Shown here piece by piece: positions 24,601-39,600 of a DNA stretch of 64,000 bases. This DNA comes from Astropecten irregularis (taxonomy: Eukaryota; Echinodermata; Asteroidea; Paxillosida; Astropectinidae). The stretch covers positions 3,658,001 through 3,722,000 of the forward strand of contig OZ020244.1 in assembly GCA_963971285.1 (NCBI GenBank), written 5' to 3'. Positions within the stretch are counted from its first letter, which is position 1. The number at the start of each line of letters is the position of its first letter. A model generated the notes under the pieces. It saw only the letters and a list, made by a program, of their open reading frames with translations. It was not told where the DNA came from and ran no database searches. Made by a program: the position numbers and the translations under genes.

Positions 24601-27600
24601 CCAGGGAAAACAAAATCAAATACCGGCTTGGGTGGGATTCCAACATACAATGGTTCTAGTTAATTTTAAACGATCTTCACGTTTTTTTTTTCTTTCGTTT
24701 ATAATTAATTCTGCTCCACTGCAGAACAACAAACGTCTGCAGAAACTCATGGGTAAAAATCGTGAGGAGTATGAGAAACAACTGGCAGCACGACTGGCTC
24801 GCAGGGAGCGCCGTCGTGCCATGGGCCTGGACTCTGATGAATCGGATGAGTCAGGTATGTTCAAATCAAAATATTAAGACGGTCTGCTGACATAATTGTG
24901 TCTAATTGTCAACTTGTATTTGTAGGACCATCTTGGCGATAATGTTTCTAACCTCAAGTATATGTGAAGGACCAGTCAAAATTTTCAGTCAAATTTTAAG
25001 TGACACTTGACTCACTTTGCTGGACTTGTTCCAATTTCTTGCCATAGATTCTGAAGATCCTAGCAGCCCTGGCAGCCACAACGTTCTGAGGGATCTGCAG
25101 TCTCGGTACGATGAAGACATGGATGCTTTGATGGCTCTCTTGCGCAAGCAGCAGAGCGGCGAGATGAGTGAACGGGAGAGGCAGGCTCTCCTGCTCCGAC
25201 TCCGAAGAGAGAAGAGGCGAGCAGCCATGGAGGACAACTTTGATGAGGCAGCGCTTCTTCTTGGTCTGGCTGAGAGGAATCGACTCAACATGGAGGAAAG
25301 GTAAGACTGTATCATGTCTCTTTCAAGAGTTAACATCATCACTTTTCCATAATGAATCAAAATTCCTCAAATGAACTTATACGCCTCTAGTAAATAATGC
25401 GGTGGGGTGTTGTGGCCTAGTTGTCTGGTGTGTCACACTCAAGGTCTTGATGTCAATCTACAGATTTTGGGTTCGAATCCAGTCATGGGCTAGTGGTGCT
25501 TGCATCCTTGGGCAAGACGTTATGTCACATATTGCTCCTCTTCACCCAGGTATAAATGGGTACATGTGAGAGTAGAGATGGCTTTGAGCTTGATTAGCCT
25601 TTGTGCATCTGACTGCAGCCGGGGCTGTATACGCCTCAGGGAGTTGAGATGGTTTCAAGAGTGTAAATGTAGTCCAATGACCTGGGATAATAATAATAAG
25701 CATTTAGAGGCTTCTGTCACTTTGCATTAAAAACTATATAAATGTTCCACATTATTACTGTTGTTAATATATTCCCAAATAAAACACTTGAAAGAAGACC
25801 AGGAGAAAATTTTCTAAATCTTAGAAATGCCCAACAGAATGAGATGTAAGGCCTATAGTCCACACATCGGTCCAAAAGTACAAAGGTAAAAGATTCTTGG
25901 ATCCAGTGTTTGTGAATTGAACACACCTGTGCTTTTGTTGTCAGGATGAAGGCTGATCGGGAACGGCAACTCCTTCTTGCGAGGGAACGGCTGGCCAACC
26001 GGAAACGGCGCAAAGCCGATGGGGAAGGGGAGATGAAGGATCACGAAGAGCTGCCCCTTCCTGCAGAAGGTAAACAAAAAAACCTGATCAGTTTTTGGGC
26101 CCAATCATGAGTAACAACTCCAGTATCAAACAGAAGAATGTGGAAACCACACAAACTTACAAGAGAGATTATACATACATGGTGCCTCTGGAAACTGTTC
26201 TTGACTTGCTGTCTTTGCCATGAACAGCGTAAAATCTCATCTGGGTTTGCAAAGTGAAGCAAGCCTCATATTGGTCTGCTGAGTTTTTAATTTTCCATCA
26301 GCTGTACTCTGGAGTGGAACGTTACATGCCTCACCTTTTAGGGGTTAGTTTTGAAGAAGCACCTTAGCAGTTGTTTCAAATTAAAATTGCATTTATGTTT
26401 GACCGATTCAGGTGATATCGCTGCCTGGCGGGAGGCAGTCCTGAAGGAGATGGACCGGAAGCACGTCAGGGAGCGAGAGCTCCTCCTGGCCACCCTGACA
26501 GACGAGGGCACCGCTGAGCTGAGGGAGGCTGCTGGCCAGATGGTCCAGAAAGTCCGCCAGGCGCGCCTCCAAGAACTCAAGGAAGAAGCCGAGCAACTCA
26601 ATCCAGACAAGAAAGGTACAAGACAGTAACATTCTGAAACTTGGTGTTCTCCAGTTGAGTTGAGGTTAAGAATAAGCTTGATGATTAAAAACTCAAGAGT
26701 TGGAAGGTGGATTCTTGACGAAGCCTAACTTGATGCAGTATGCCTCTTGGATTAGCAAACGTGATCTGACAAGCTGGGGTTTTGTTTGTTTGATGGAATG
26801 CAGAAGAAAGAGAGGGTCGTAGAGACATCTTGGAGGAGGCAGGGGCCATCAAGAGCATCCTGAGGCGGATCACGCTGAAGACCAAGAGGGGCGTCCAAGA
26901 GATTGAGATGGACGAAGTCAACATCAGCCTTCTGGCTGATCTGCAAGAAGAACAGGAGAGGGAGAGTGAGGTGGTCATGGCTGGGCTTGTCTCAATGGTG
27001 AGGGCTTCCATCCTTTACTCAACCATTAACCCTGATGTCTTGACCCTGATGCATTGAACCTTATGTCTTGACACTTAGGCTTTCCATTTTTTTTATTTAG
27101 TTTTACATACATGCTTTTTTGTTTTGATATGTGATTTACACGTACATAGCACTCATACTCACCCTTTGGACTGAAACCTTGGTAGTGTAACTTTAGGACT
27201 TCAAACTTTTTATACCTGAACTTTAAGAACATTTCTTGATTTGGTAGAAGTGAAGAAGAAAAATAATTCAAATCCTTCTCTTTATTTTCTTCAGTACATT
27301 TTATATCTAAGACTTTAGCATCATCATTAGTGTGAATTTTATTTTTGAGAGGAAATTTTAGTTGTACTTCTGAAATATTGAAACAAGATCTAGACTGGAA
27401 TATTTACATTATCTTATTTCAAAGGTGTTGCATTGACCCTTTTATAGATAGACGGCCTCTGGGATTTTGTGTATAAAATTTGAGCACAAACTGTCTCACA
27501 ATGCATTTTTCATATACCTTTACTGCACACTTGCGAACCTATCCATGAAATGGTGTTATTGTTGGAACTGTGTGTGTGAATTTTGTCCTTTCAGAGCGAG

Positions 27601-30600
27601 GAGGAACTGTCCAAGCTGCGCATGAAGCAAGTATGGGAGGCCAAGATGGACATTGGCAAGAATATTCTCACCATCTTCACTGTGTACGAGGGAGCAGCAG
27701 AGGATGATGAGATCTTGAAGGTTAGTAAGCTATCATTGGCATCTCCCATGAAATATGCTAACTGTAAGCAAAAAAAGTCTGCTATCATAAGCAAAGAATT
27801 TTTGCTTAACGGATTTCATGAAATTGGGCCCTGATGTGCACTTGAAGTGAGCTATACACAGAAGGTATAGCATTTGTTGGTAGTCAGATCTTTCTCAAAT
27901 TTCAGATTTTAATCTTATTTCTCGACATAGGCGCTAGACAAGAAGTACGACGCCTTGAAAGACAAGCTTCTGATTGACATCTTGAGGAGGCAACTTGGAG
28001 AGAAGGAATGGGCTCGGATGAAAGAGCAAGACAGGCAGAAGAAGCTACTGGAGCTCAGGCAGGAAGAACTCAGACTACGCAAAGAAGGTACAACACTTTA
28101 TAGCTGTCCATTAGGGCCTATAATAAATAATGACCATTCACGTATTTATGTAGTGCAATTCCAAGACTGGATTGTGCACTTTACAAGAAATATCTAAAAT
28201 GAAGCAAAATGTGTTGGGAAAAGACAGAGGACATGAGACAATATTATCATTAGCTTTAGCAACATTTAGGGGATGTTTATTGGGGCGATTAACCCAAGTC
28301 CTACTTCTGTCAGAAAATGCAGGAAAAAACTGAGATTATGCAAAAAAGGTAGCACAGAGAGATTAATTATGCAAAAAAGGTTGTACAGATTTCTGCTGCT
28401 GGTTGACTGAAAATTTCAAAGAAGAACTGTTCACTGGCCAATTAATAATGTTAATGCTGACACAGTTTTGATTTGAACGATGGCATGATTGAATATCTTA
28501 CTTTACTGATTGGTTACTAGGGAATATTGATGCCCTGGCAATGCTCCTTGGAGAACATGACAAGCAAGAGACGGATCTGAAGAAGCTGATGGGAGACAAC
28601 TGTGCCGCCTTCCAGGAGAAACTCAGGCTGCGACTAGAGAGAAGACGAAAAGGTCAGAACAAAAAATACTTCATTTTATAAACTTAGAAGCAAATTTATA
28701 AAACTTGGCCCAGACTATAGAACCATGAAGGAAGGAATTGAAAGGTTATATCCAAACAGGGCGTATTGATTGACCAATATGAAATGACCTGAGCTGTTTG
28801 ACCAGTTGTAAGGACCTGTTTGACTGCAGAACTCTGGACGGCCAGAGCACACTGGTCGAAACATTGAGAACTTACTGTCACCGGTTCTTCTCAAGACCAC
28901 ACACCTTCCAAGAAGAGTGTTATACATGGTGTCTCCGCAAGTCTCACTTAGTTCTAGACTCCACCATTCAAAACTTCAAATCCTACTTGTTTCAAGATGG
29001 TTTGAACTTATGAAGAATGTCAAGCAATGATGAGCGATATTAGCCAAGAAGGAAAAACACTGCTGTATCTGGTCATAGGGGGGCTATTCTTTACTTGCTC
29101 TCAATTATTTTATACTCATGATGTAGGCGGAGCACTGAGCGATATCAACGAAGAAGGAGAAATATCAGAAGATGAAGACGACCCAGAGGACTCGCAGAAA
29201 GACTCAAATCCCCTCAACGAGCTCCAGAAACGCTATGACACAGAGAGGGATAGGATACTGAGCCGGCTCAACAGCTCAGACTCTCTGTACATGGGTGAGA
29301 AGGAGCGTCAGGCCGAGCTGGTCAGGCTGAGACTGGAACTGCGCAAGGCAAGAGGGGAGGACAACTTTGTGGCAGCTGCGCTGGTCATCGGGCTGGCGGA
29401 GCGCAACCAAGCAGCTGAATCAGAAAGGTAGTCTTATCAAACTTTGATCAAAATGTCAAATTAGAAGTAATAAATTGCTTCAAACTGCTTATCATCCGGA
29501 CAAATGACCTGAAATATACAATGTTTGGAGTTAGGAGGGCCTGATGTTTCGATCCAAGCAGGATCTTTCTCAAAGGCTAAAATGGTTGGAGTTAGGAGGA
29601 GGGCCTGACGTTTCGATCCTAGCAGGATCTTTCTCAAAGGCTAAATGGTCAGAGTTAGGAGAGCCTGACGTTCCAATCCTATAGCAGGATCTTCCTCAAA
29701 GGCTAAATGGCCAGAGTTAGCAGAGCCTGACATTTCAATCCTAGCAGGATCTTTCTCAAAGGCTAAATGGTCAGAGTAAGGAGGGCCTGCGGTGGATTTC
29801 ACAAAGATTTACCATTCATCTTTCACATGAGTTGTTCCTGTTTTTATAGTAACTAGTATTGTGACATCACACTTTTGCCCTTTCATTTTTAGATTGAAGA
29901 ATGACAGGCAAAGACAGGAGACGTTGGCCAAGCAGCGAATTCAAGCCATGAGGAATAGACGGGCTCTTGGGACAATCCAAGAGGAAATGGATGAGACAGT
30001 GACTGATAACAATGATAGGAACTCCATGCAGGTATGTAGTCTCTCTGGTCTCCATCTTGGATCCAACAACAAGCTTTTGATCTTGGTACTCCAGCACTCT
30101 TGTCCAACTTGTCAAAGTATGGGATTACTATCGCATGAGGATTCAGTTTCACTGAGGGGTTGAGCACCAAAATTCACTGAGCATGAGAATGCCTTATGTG
30201 GATCAGTTTGCGGAAACACACGTAATATTCGTTCATACTTTTGTACTTCTTATTTCGTCGCACTTCTGGTTTGGTCTCAACGTTACGATTAGCCTGCTCT
30301 AGTCATCATCAGGGGTATGCCTTGCTTGGCAAAGATGTGGTAACAAAATACCAGTACCAATAAGAAGCAATCCACAGCAAATTGACTGGAGCTGGATTTG
30401 AACCAGTGACCACCGGAGTACCATACTGATGCTTTACCAACTGGGCTACCCAGCCCTAAGTTGGGGGTGTCCTTGTTTTTACATAAATATTGAAGATGCA
30501 TGCTATCTTTATCTTGATTGTCTTCCAACCAGGATGCCGTCATCCGCACTCTTGAGAAGAAGCACCGTTTGGAGCGGGAGGCGCTGTACATTCTCATGCA

Positions 30601-33600
30601 GGAGAAGCACAGCAACGATGACATCCTGATTGCTGAGCACATGACTCAAGAACAGAGACAAGAGATTCTACAGGAGCTGATGGAACGTAGACGAGCTACA
30701 GAAATCGGTAAAGACATAGACAGTTCAACCTTGTTAGGAAGACCACTGTTAATACATCATTCTGCTTCTAACAAGGAAAAGTTAAGGTCCTAATCCTTTG
30801 TTCTCTGTTGTATTCAATCCTGATAATACAAGGTTCCTGTTATAACAAGGTTCCTGCAAAGTTCCAAGGACCTCTTATGAGGTTTGACCTAGTTTGTTTT
30901 ATAGTCTGGTGCATCAAATTCAAGATCTCGTTGATAAATGAACACATTGAAGCCTCAAGCCAGCCATGAGGACCTTGATGTGTCTCTGGGCAAGAGGCTC
31001 TGTCACATATTGCTTCTTCCCATCCAGAAGTAAATGGGTCTATGGGTTTTCAGGGGGGAGTTGATTGCTGTGTCTGAATCTGGTGTGCATTCCACTCCAG
31101 CAAGTGGCGCACTATGTGCAGCACAATTTCCACACTTGAAAAAACGCTGTTAGGCAAACACGAATGCAACATTTGCCAAACATAGCTAACGGTGTAGAGG
31201 AGGTGTTTGCTGAAGTTGGCTAACTACATTGAATGAAAGATGGACACAATACGCAACACATATGTTCGCCGTTTGTCACTTGCGCATTCCGCTTCAAAAT
31301 TCAAGTTTAGTGTGAACCTCGCAAACATGCTTGCGTATTTTCCTGCACGTGAAACACACCCCTGGTCCTTACTGCATCTTTTCTGACAAGCTTGAATCAT
31401 GAACATTGAACTGAATTTGCACAGGTTGGTGTTTTAGTTGAGAAAAGGTACAGTGATTAATACATTTATGGTGCTTCTTCAATCCTCAGGCAAAAAGCAA
31501 GAGCACAAAGTCATTCTAGGAGAAGCATCGGTGGTGAAAGTTGCTGGCCGCAAGCAGAGACTTGAAAAAGAGACTACTAGCACTTCTATAAATAGAGATG
31601 ATGTCATTGTTACCCTCATGGCTGATCTGCAGCAGCAACAGTCTAAGGAGTGTGAAATGGTGCTCAGTCAACTCCCTGATAAGGTATTGAAAAAAGAAGG
31701 CCTAGCCAGAGTATAGTAGAAGATCTCCTTGTTCTTTTCAGAACTGTATCCATTCAACTAGCAAGGAAATATATCCAGATGGCGCCAATTGTGATTCCAG
31801 TTTGATCCCAGTTTGATTCCACTTTGATTTGACTCCAGTTTGATTCCACTTTGATTTGACTCCAGTTTGATTCCACTTTGATTTGACTCCAGTTTGATTC
31901 CACTTTGATTTGACTCCAGTTTGATTCCACTTTGATTTGACTCCAGTTTGATTCCACTTTGATTTGACTCCAGTTTGATTCCACTTTGATTTGAATCCAG
32001 TTTGATTCCACTTTGATTTGACTCCAGTTTGATTCCACTTTGATTTGACTCCAGTTTGATTCCACTTTGATTTGACTCCAGTTTGATTCCACTTTGATTT
32101 GACTCCAGTTTGGTTCCACTTTGATTTGACTCCAGTTTGATCCCACCTTTATTCCAGCTGGATTAAAGTCTGATTCTAGTTTTCTAGTGCATTTTAGTTC
32201 CATTCCAGCTTCATTCCAAATCCATTCTAGATCCTATTCATTTATTAGATCCATTCCAAATCTATTCGAGTGAAATATGGTTGGATTAGGCATGCTTTAA
32301 TAGTCAGTAATTTTTGTTGGAATGCTTAGGGTAACCACCTACTCAACAAGGTCTTTAAAGTGAACTATAGAAGAAAAGCATTTTGTTTATGAAATTTGGA
32401 ATGGATTCGAAATGAAATCATGGTTCTGGAATCACTCAAGCTTCATGTTCTTGTCTCCCAACCAGGATCTGAAGTCCCTGGTCCACGTACAGCAACTGAA
32501 CATTGAAGACCAGAAGAATGAACGTATCGAGAATGTGGCCCATGTCCTGATGACCCCTGACCTGAGCAAGAAGGCAGGGGAAGAGGAGCTAGTGGACGCC
32601 TTGAAGGGGAAGTTTGATGCACTGAAAGACAAGATCCTCACAGAGGCACTCATGAAACAGGTGGGTGCAGACTGAAATGTCAGCTGTGTTGATTTTCTTG
32701 AAGATCGCAACAGGACAGGCCAAATGACAAGCCTTGGTTTGGTTTAGAGGGACTTTGTATTAAAGGGAAATGAACTTTAAAAGCCTGGCAAGTACTATGT
32801 CTTCTGGCCTGAAATCCTCCTCTTGTCAGCCTTGAATTTCACTACAATAGAGGTGCTCAAAATAGATATAGCCCGGCTTCTGGATACTGTCCATGATCAA
32901 TGTGGACTCAATCTGTCAATCAGGATAGTGCCAACTCTGATGCAGGACACAGCAGGGACTTGACGATAATAGGTCAAGGCTTGGGATTAAAGAAGCCTAA
33001 GACCTCAGGCAAAGCCCAGGCCTGGCCTGGCTTTTCAGTGGCTGGGCCTAAGTGCCATTTAAGTGTCGCTCCCTTATGGTGTTCTCTGAGTATTCAATGC
33101 ATTTCATTTGATTTGCTGATCTCTGGACAGGTTGGTGAGGCGGAGTGGGCCCGACTCTCTGAGAAAGAGCGTCAGGTCCGTCTGATCAAGCTGCGGCTGG
33201 AAGAGCGACGACTCCGACAGGATGGCAAGTACGACGAGGCCGCCGCCCTCCTGGGTGATGCCATCGCCTCCCAGAATGCACTGGAACTGTTGCTAGGAGA
33301 TACCAAGAAGCAGCAGGAGGACAAGATGAGAGAGAGGCTAGAGAAGCGGAAACAGAGAATGGCAGCAGGTCAGTTGAGAGGTTTGAAACGTAAATCATCA
33401 ACAGTTTTGCCAATGAATTGCCATCTCCTGGTGGATGTCTGATCAAACCTAAAACTAAGCAAGGATTGGCCCATGCCACATAGCACTGGCAACTGGTTTT
33501 TTTACACCAAAAGTGGCAGAACAACTGAAGTAACAGTCATTTCATAATGTGTATTGTTGAGAACAAAGGTTTTTAAGAAAGATTTGAGGCTTTGCATAGT

Positions 33601-36600
33601 GACAATTGGTATGTGGATCGGTTTGCGGAAACACCATGTAATATTAGTTCCTACTTTCGCACTTCTTATTTCGTTGCACTTCTACTAAGGTCTCATCAAC
33701 ATTTCGACTAGCCTGCTCTAGTCCTTATCAGGAGACAATTGAAATGAGGGATGTGAGGTCCTTTTATGATTGTTGAGGATCCTGCTCTGTGGAGGAGCTC
33801 CGTGATTGGTACTCACTGGAGTGTGTGAGGATCTTTGATGAAGGTTTTTGTTTTCATTTTTATTACAAGAGAAGTGTATTAGCTGTCTTACAAAGTTTGC
33901 ATATTGAATCCCTTTGTTTCAAGGTATGGCTGAGGATGAGATCAACCGTCTGGAACAGGAGGAGATAGAGCAGGAAGAAGAGGAATTAAGGAAGAAGAGA
34001 CCCAGGAACATCCTGGATGACCTAGATAACCGTCTGGATGCCGTAAGTATATACACTCTGTTGATTGAAGGTTGATACTAGTGATCGGTACAAGTACAAG
34101 TGACAAGTACAAGTGACCAGTACCGGTACCAGTGACAAGTACAAGTGACCAGTACGAGTGACCTGTATCAGTGACCAGTACAAGTGTACAGTACCAGTCA
34201 CCAGTATAAATGTCCAATACAAGTGACCGGTACTAGTGACCAATACTAGAGGCTGGTAGTGGTGACCGCTACTAGTGACCACTGCTAGTAGACCACTAGT
34301 GAATGGTACTGGTTGCCATTACTAGTAGTGACCATTACCATTGACCATTACTAGTGACCACTACCTTACTGGTGGCTTGCTGAGTGCTTGTTCACGCTAC
34401 AAGCCTAATGCTGTATACTCATCCATTAAAACATCTTTGTTTCCAATGCCACCTGCAAATATACAGGTCTTTCTTCGCCCCTCCAGTTTACCATTCAAGA
34501 ATTACAAGATTGTAGTTGATAAGCAGGCCATTACATTCTCATTGAATACTGGTTGAAACTATTTAAGGGCCATTGGTATGGGAGAAAATGAAGTGTCTAT
34601 GTAGGCAGTGAAGATCTTCTCTTTAGAGGCCATGGATGTCCATAATCTCCTATCCTTTGCTGTTCTTATTATTTCAATTTCACTGAGTCTTGAGATGAAA
34701 GTGAGTCTCTGCCTTCCTCTAGCTTTGTCTTCCTCTCCCAAGTCACTCGTGACTAAAGACCTTTTGAATATAAGATCCATGACCATATCAATTCCTGAGG
34801 AATCTAAAACATGTCCTCTTCTCTTTCCTTCTCTGGATTCAAACAGGAGCGGGATGCCCTCCTGGCAGGTTTGCGTGATTCCGACAACCGGCTCCTGAGT
34901 GAGAGAGAGCGGCAGCGGGAATTAGCCCGTCTGAGGAGGGAGCAGCGCCGGGCGAGGAAGGAGGGGAAGTTTGATGCTGCTGCGCTGGCCATGGGATTGA
35001 CCAAGCAAGCCCAGGACGCCAAGGACCTGTAAGTCAATATGATCCGCAAAGTTATAACCCTAATGAGTGCTGGATTACATTCAAATCCATGTTGATAGCC
35101 AAAATGTCTGATGCAGTTAAGGTTTACCCTACCTACCGTGGCCCTTTACGAAACCACAGCTTGGGCTTGGGCTTGGGCTTGGGCTTGAGCTTAATTAGCC
35201 TCTGTCATCTAAAACCTGAAAAAACAGGTTGTGGTTTTTCTTTGAGGTTGAAGCTCCATTTTCTTGTTTGAAACAGAGTATCTACTTTGAAACCATACCT
35301 TAAAAACCTCTATTTGATACCTGTTACTTTAAAATGGAAGTTAGAAATGGAGCCGAAGCCGGAGCCCAAGCTGAGGTTTCGTAAAGGCCCTGTGCTGAAG
35401 TATTAGCACTTTGCCAAGTACCAGTGAAAATTATCACTGACAGGTTGGTTGGGATGTCACATGTGGTACTCCTGAGCTAGGCAAGGTCATTGGGTGAATG
35501 GACATTGCTACCGTCAGTCATTGCTGTGGTTTGTGCCAGTGTAATCCTAGTGCAGTATAAAGGCTTACCCCTCCCAGCGTGGTGAAGAACTGTATAAAGT
35601 CAGTACTATCCTGTCTAGGGCAGGATTCGAACCTGTGACTCTGCTTCCAGTGCAGATGTCTGACAAGCTTGACCACTGAGCTGACTTGTGCCAATTGGTG
35701 AATTTCAAACACATATTTGGGGGAGGGGCTAAGGTGTGGATGACAATGCACCATGTGAGACAGGTCTGCAGTGAGCTCCAGATACGCAATAACCCTTGAC
35801 TGAAAATTTCTAACATTGCTTTTCTAATGTAGGCAGGAGAAGGAAAGGAAGAGGCAGGAGCAGTTGGCAAAGGAGCGTCTTGCTCAGCGCCGTAAGAACA
35901 AAGAGGAGAGGATGAGATCCAGGGAGGTTACAGGGCCTGTCCCTATGCCTGAGGATGAGCAGAATACTGTCATGATGCAGGAAGCTGTCATTCAGGAGAT
36001 GGAAGTGAAACACGAATCAGAGAGGAATCTACTCATAGAGGTAGGGGATGAATCCCAAAATCTGTCTTGTTTCACTAGATAGAGCCCTCTCAGTCACATC
36101 TGGGGCCTTTTCTTAACCTCGGCTCTGGCTCATGCTCAGATTCAGGCTCCTGCTACATTTCTTGAATCCATTTTAAAATAACGAGTATCAAAATAGAGGC
36201 TTTTGGCTGCGGTCCAGAAGTAGATACTCTGGTTTGAAAAGGAAAACAGAGCTTCAGCTTCAATGAAAAACTACAACCTAAATTTTCAGTATTTGGATGA
36301 CAGAGCCGGAGCCTGAGCTCAAGCCTGAGGTTTGGAAAATCCCCTTCTTTGCGGACAGTTGAAAAGCTATGGGACTTTTTGTTTAAATGTATTCTAATCA
36401 TGGAGTTTAACAGCATGTAAACCGCAAACAACCTCTGTAGACTTCATACTATGAATCACTTTGAAGCAGAAATCCAAATTGTTTTTTGTCATTGTTAAAG
36501 GAATTAGGCTGCATAAAGTTAACAATAACTTTACAATTTATTTCAAACTTTAAGCAATCGGTGCTGACAAAGCTTAGGTGGCAAGTGCGTTAGGCACTCG

Positions 36601-39600
36601 CCTCTGAGTAGATTTGTGCGTTGGTTCTCTCCTATGCTACGAGGGTTTTTCTCCATGTTCCCCGGTTTTTATCCCTCCACAAAATCAGCACTGTCGACCC
36701 TCTGACGTGATGCGGGAACTCGCTTGGTCGGAGTAATCATCCAGATCCAGATCCGGAAAGCTAGTCTTCTTTTCAGCAGTCACTAAGTTCAGTAGAGTCA
36801 AAGAGATGAAGCAATTAATCCTCATTCCCGTTTAACAGCTGATGCAAGACCAGGAAAACAGCAGTCTGAGGACCAATGCCAGACAGATGACAGAGGAGAC
36901 TCGACAGAAGAAACTGAAGGAGCTGAAAGGAGCCCGTCAGGAATGGAGAGACAGCAGGCCAACCAAGGAAAATGAACAGGAACAGATGGAGATATTTGAT
37001 GTAAGTCACTATACTGTCACTAAACTCCAGATTGCTGTTTGTTTTTATACAAATGTACAAGACAAGATGATTATATTGATTAAAACGCCGCATTCTCTTT
37101 GAGTGATCCCCAGTTTACGATTTCTCAGGTTGCAGCATTGCTAATGCTGCGTGTATCTTAAATGATCCTTGGGATATAGCAGTATGTGCATGGCTTCTGA
37201 CTGCCAAACGAACAAAGATAATTGACTAATAGGGACATTGCCAACAAAGGGCTGGATAGCTCAGTTGGTAAGAGCCCCGGTAGGGTATTCCGGAGATCAC
37301 TGGTTCAAATCCCTCTCCTGGAAATTTTTCGTTGTTCAGTTTTCAAATATACAAGACCTTACAAATCAAAGAACATTGTACAGATTCTGCCCATTACAGA
37401 AACTTACCCATTTTTGCTTAGTACTAAATTCATTATAAACTGAACTCTATTAGAAATGTAGAAAGGAAGGCTGGCTGACATTCTACAGAGTCTGTAGAAT
37501 GTCAAGTGTGGCTTTCATTGACCAAAGACAGGTGCATTCTTGAGCCATTACAAAGATCCAGCACCAAAAGTTTCTTACATTCTGCAGAATATGCATAATT
37601 CCAGTATAAGCAAACACAAAAACAAGTCCACAAGATCATTCTGTAAAGATCATAGCATTGAAGAACAAAGCACTAGAATAACCTGCTAGCTCCCACATTA
37701 CATTACATTGAATGCCCATCATTACATACATGTATGTTTAAGATGCAACATGTCAGCTATCTACATCTTAATCATTGTTCTGTTTATATGTTTATTATGT
37801 TAAATATCTTGTTCAATTTTCAGTGATTTTGTTTAATACTCTAGAAAGTGAGTTATAATAGTTATAATATTAATAGGAATAATAGTGTCTACAGATTATC
37901 CTTGTATTAATCAAGAAGCTGTCTTTTCTCGTCTTTATCCCCAACAGAAAGCCACCTCTCTTACACTTGAAAGCCGTGTACAAGAGGCAAAGGAAAGCCA
38001 AGCAGACGAGGCCACAGAGAGCGAGATTCAGATTAAATTGCTGGCTGATCTTCAACAGCAACAGGAGCAGGAGGCTAGCCATCTCATGGATGACCTAGGG
38101 TCAAAGGTTAGCCTTTGCCTTGGATATAGATCCTGCTAGGATCAAATTGTCAGGCCTTTCTTACTCTGACCATTTAGCCTTCGAGAAAGATCCTGCTAGG
38201 ATCAACACATCAGACCCTCCCATAAGCCAACTCTGACCATTTAGCCTTTGAGAAAGATCCTGCTAGGATCAACACATCAGGCCCTCCTAACATGTTACCA
38301 TTTAGGCTTTGAGAAAGATCCTGCTAGGATTGAAATGTCATGCCTTCCTAACTCCAAGAATTTTTTTCATTTAGAAGTTTCAAAATTGTTGGTCATTGAA
38401 TCTCTCAATCATTACTTTTTGTCTTTTAATTTTCTCTGTGGAATAGACTGTAACAACCTTGAAGCAACTGAAACAGGTGCAGTACATCGCTAGAGCTAAT
38501 GGTTGGAATGATAACGTGGCTGGCACTGTGATCGTCACAAAGATAGACACCTCAGAGGTGACGGAGGAGCAGCTTCTGAAGGCCCTGGAGGTCAAGTACG
38601 ACACACTCAGAGATAAACTGCTCAGTGATGTAAGTGGTTTCATCTATAAACCTTTTTCACTAGGGACCTTTTTCAATAATGTTTGTCGGAAATACATAGG
38701 ATGTATTTGATTTTGGAAGGTTTTGTACAATGAAGGTACAATGGGATGGAGATTGGTGGGAACACTATGTAGATATGGTTGTATGGTAGCATGTTTGGTT
38801 TTGAAAGGATCTGGTGGTATTACACACAACATTTTGATCAGCATGTTCTCTTTCCTCCTGGAGATAAACGGAGCATGTTGTTTGAAACGTCGAGTACACC
38901 ACATGTTCTTCTCAGAACCACACAGGATATCTACATGGTGTTACTTCAAATCTCCATCCAACTGAACATACTGTATAATAACTACGGGGGAACATTGATA
39001 TACCAAACACATTGGGATCCACAGAAACTGTTTGTTATACTGGTCATTCCTTATAGTAATTTTAAGAACAATGTTCAGTAAGTTTTGTACACAAAAGTTG
39101 GGAGCCAAGGATGATGTTTGATAAAAACCAATTGGTAAAGTGCTGTTTTCCACTGAAGTAAATAGTCAATAACTATCTAAATATAGTTAAGAGGAACCGG
39201 CCAGGTTGGTTTGAGTGCATACAGAAGTCTAGTTGGTGCAGTGTTACTTTCCTTCTGTCACCTGGACCTGTGTTCACATCCCCTCTAGGATCTCATTTGA
39301 ATGCTTAAGTTCTCTTTCCGAATGGCAGGCACTCATGAAGCAGATGGGTGAGGCAGAGTGGGCCAAGCTGTCAGAGAGAGAACGTCAGGGGAAACTGATG
39401 AAGCTCAGGTTGCAGGAGAGGAAGATGAGACAGGAAGGGAAATACGACGAGGCAGCTGCTCTGCTCGGCCAAGGAATCAAAGACCAGCAAGGTTTGAATT
39501 CAGATTTACTCATCTGATTAGTAGTGTTGGTCTGAACCGGTTGACAGACTTCTGGGTTTTGGTCTTGGTAAGAGTCTTGCTCTTGGATAATTCCATCTTT

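Noticed and set aside
29455-29795. CRISPR-like regular spacing of short repeats
   Set aside because: Animal DNA; the units are contiguous 60-bp tandem repeats without unique spacers.
31754-32203. 149-codon minus-strand frame of 9-residue repeats
   Set aside because: Created by the 27-bp minisatellite; no splice or start context, and it lies in an intron.
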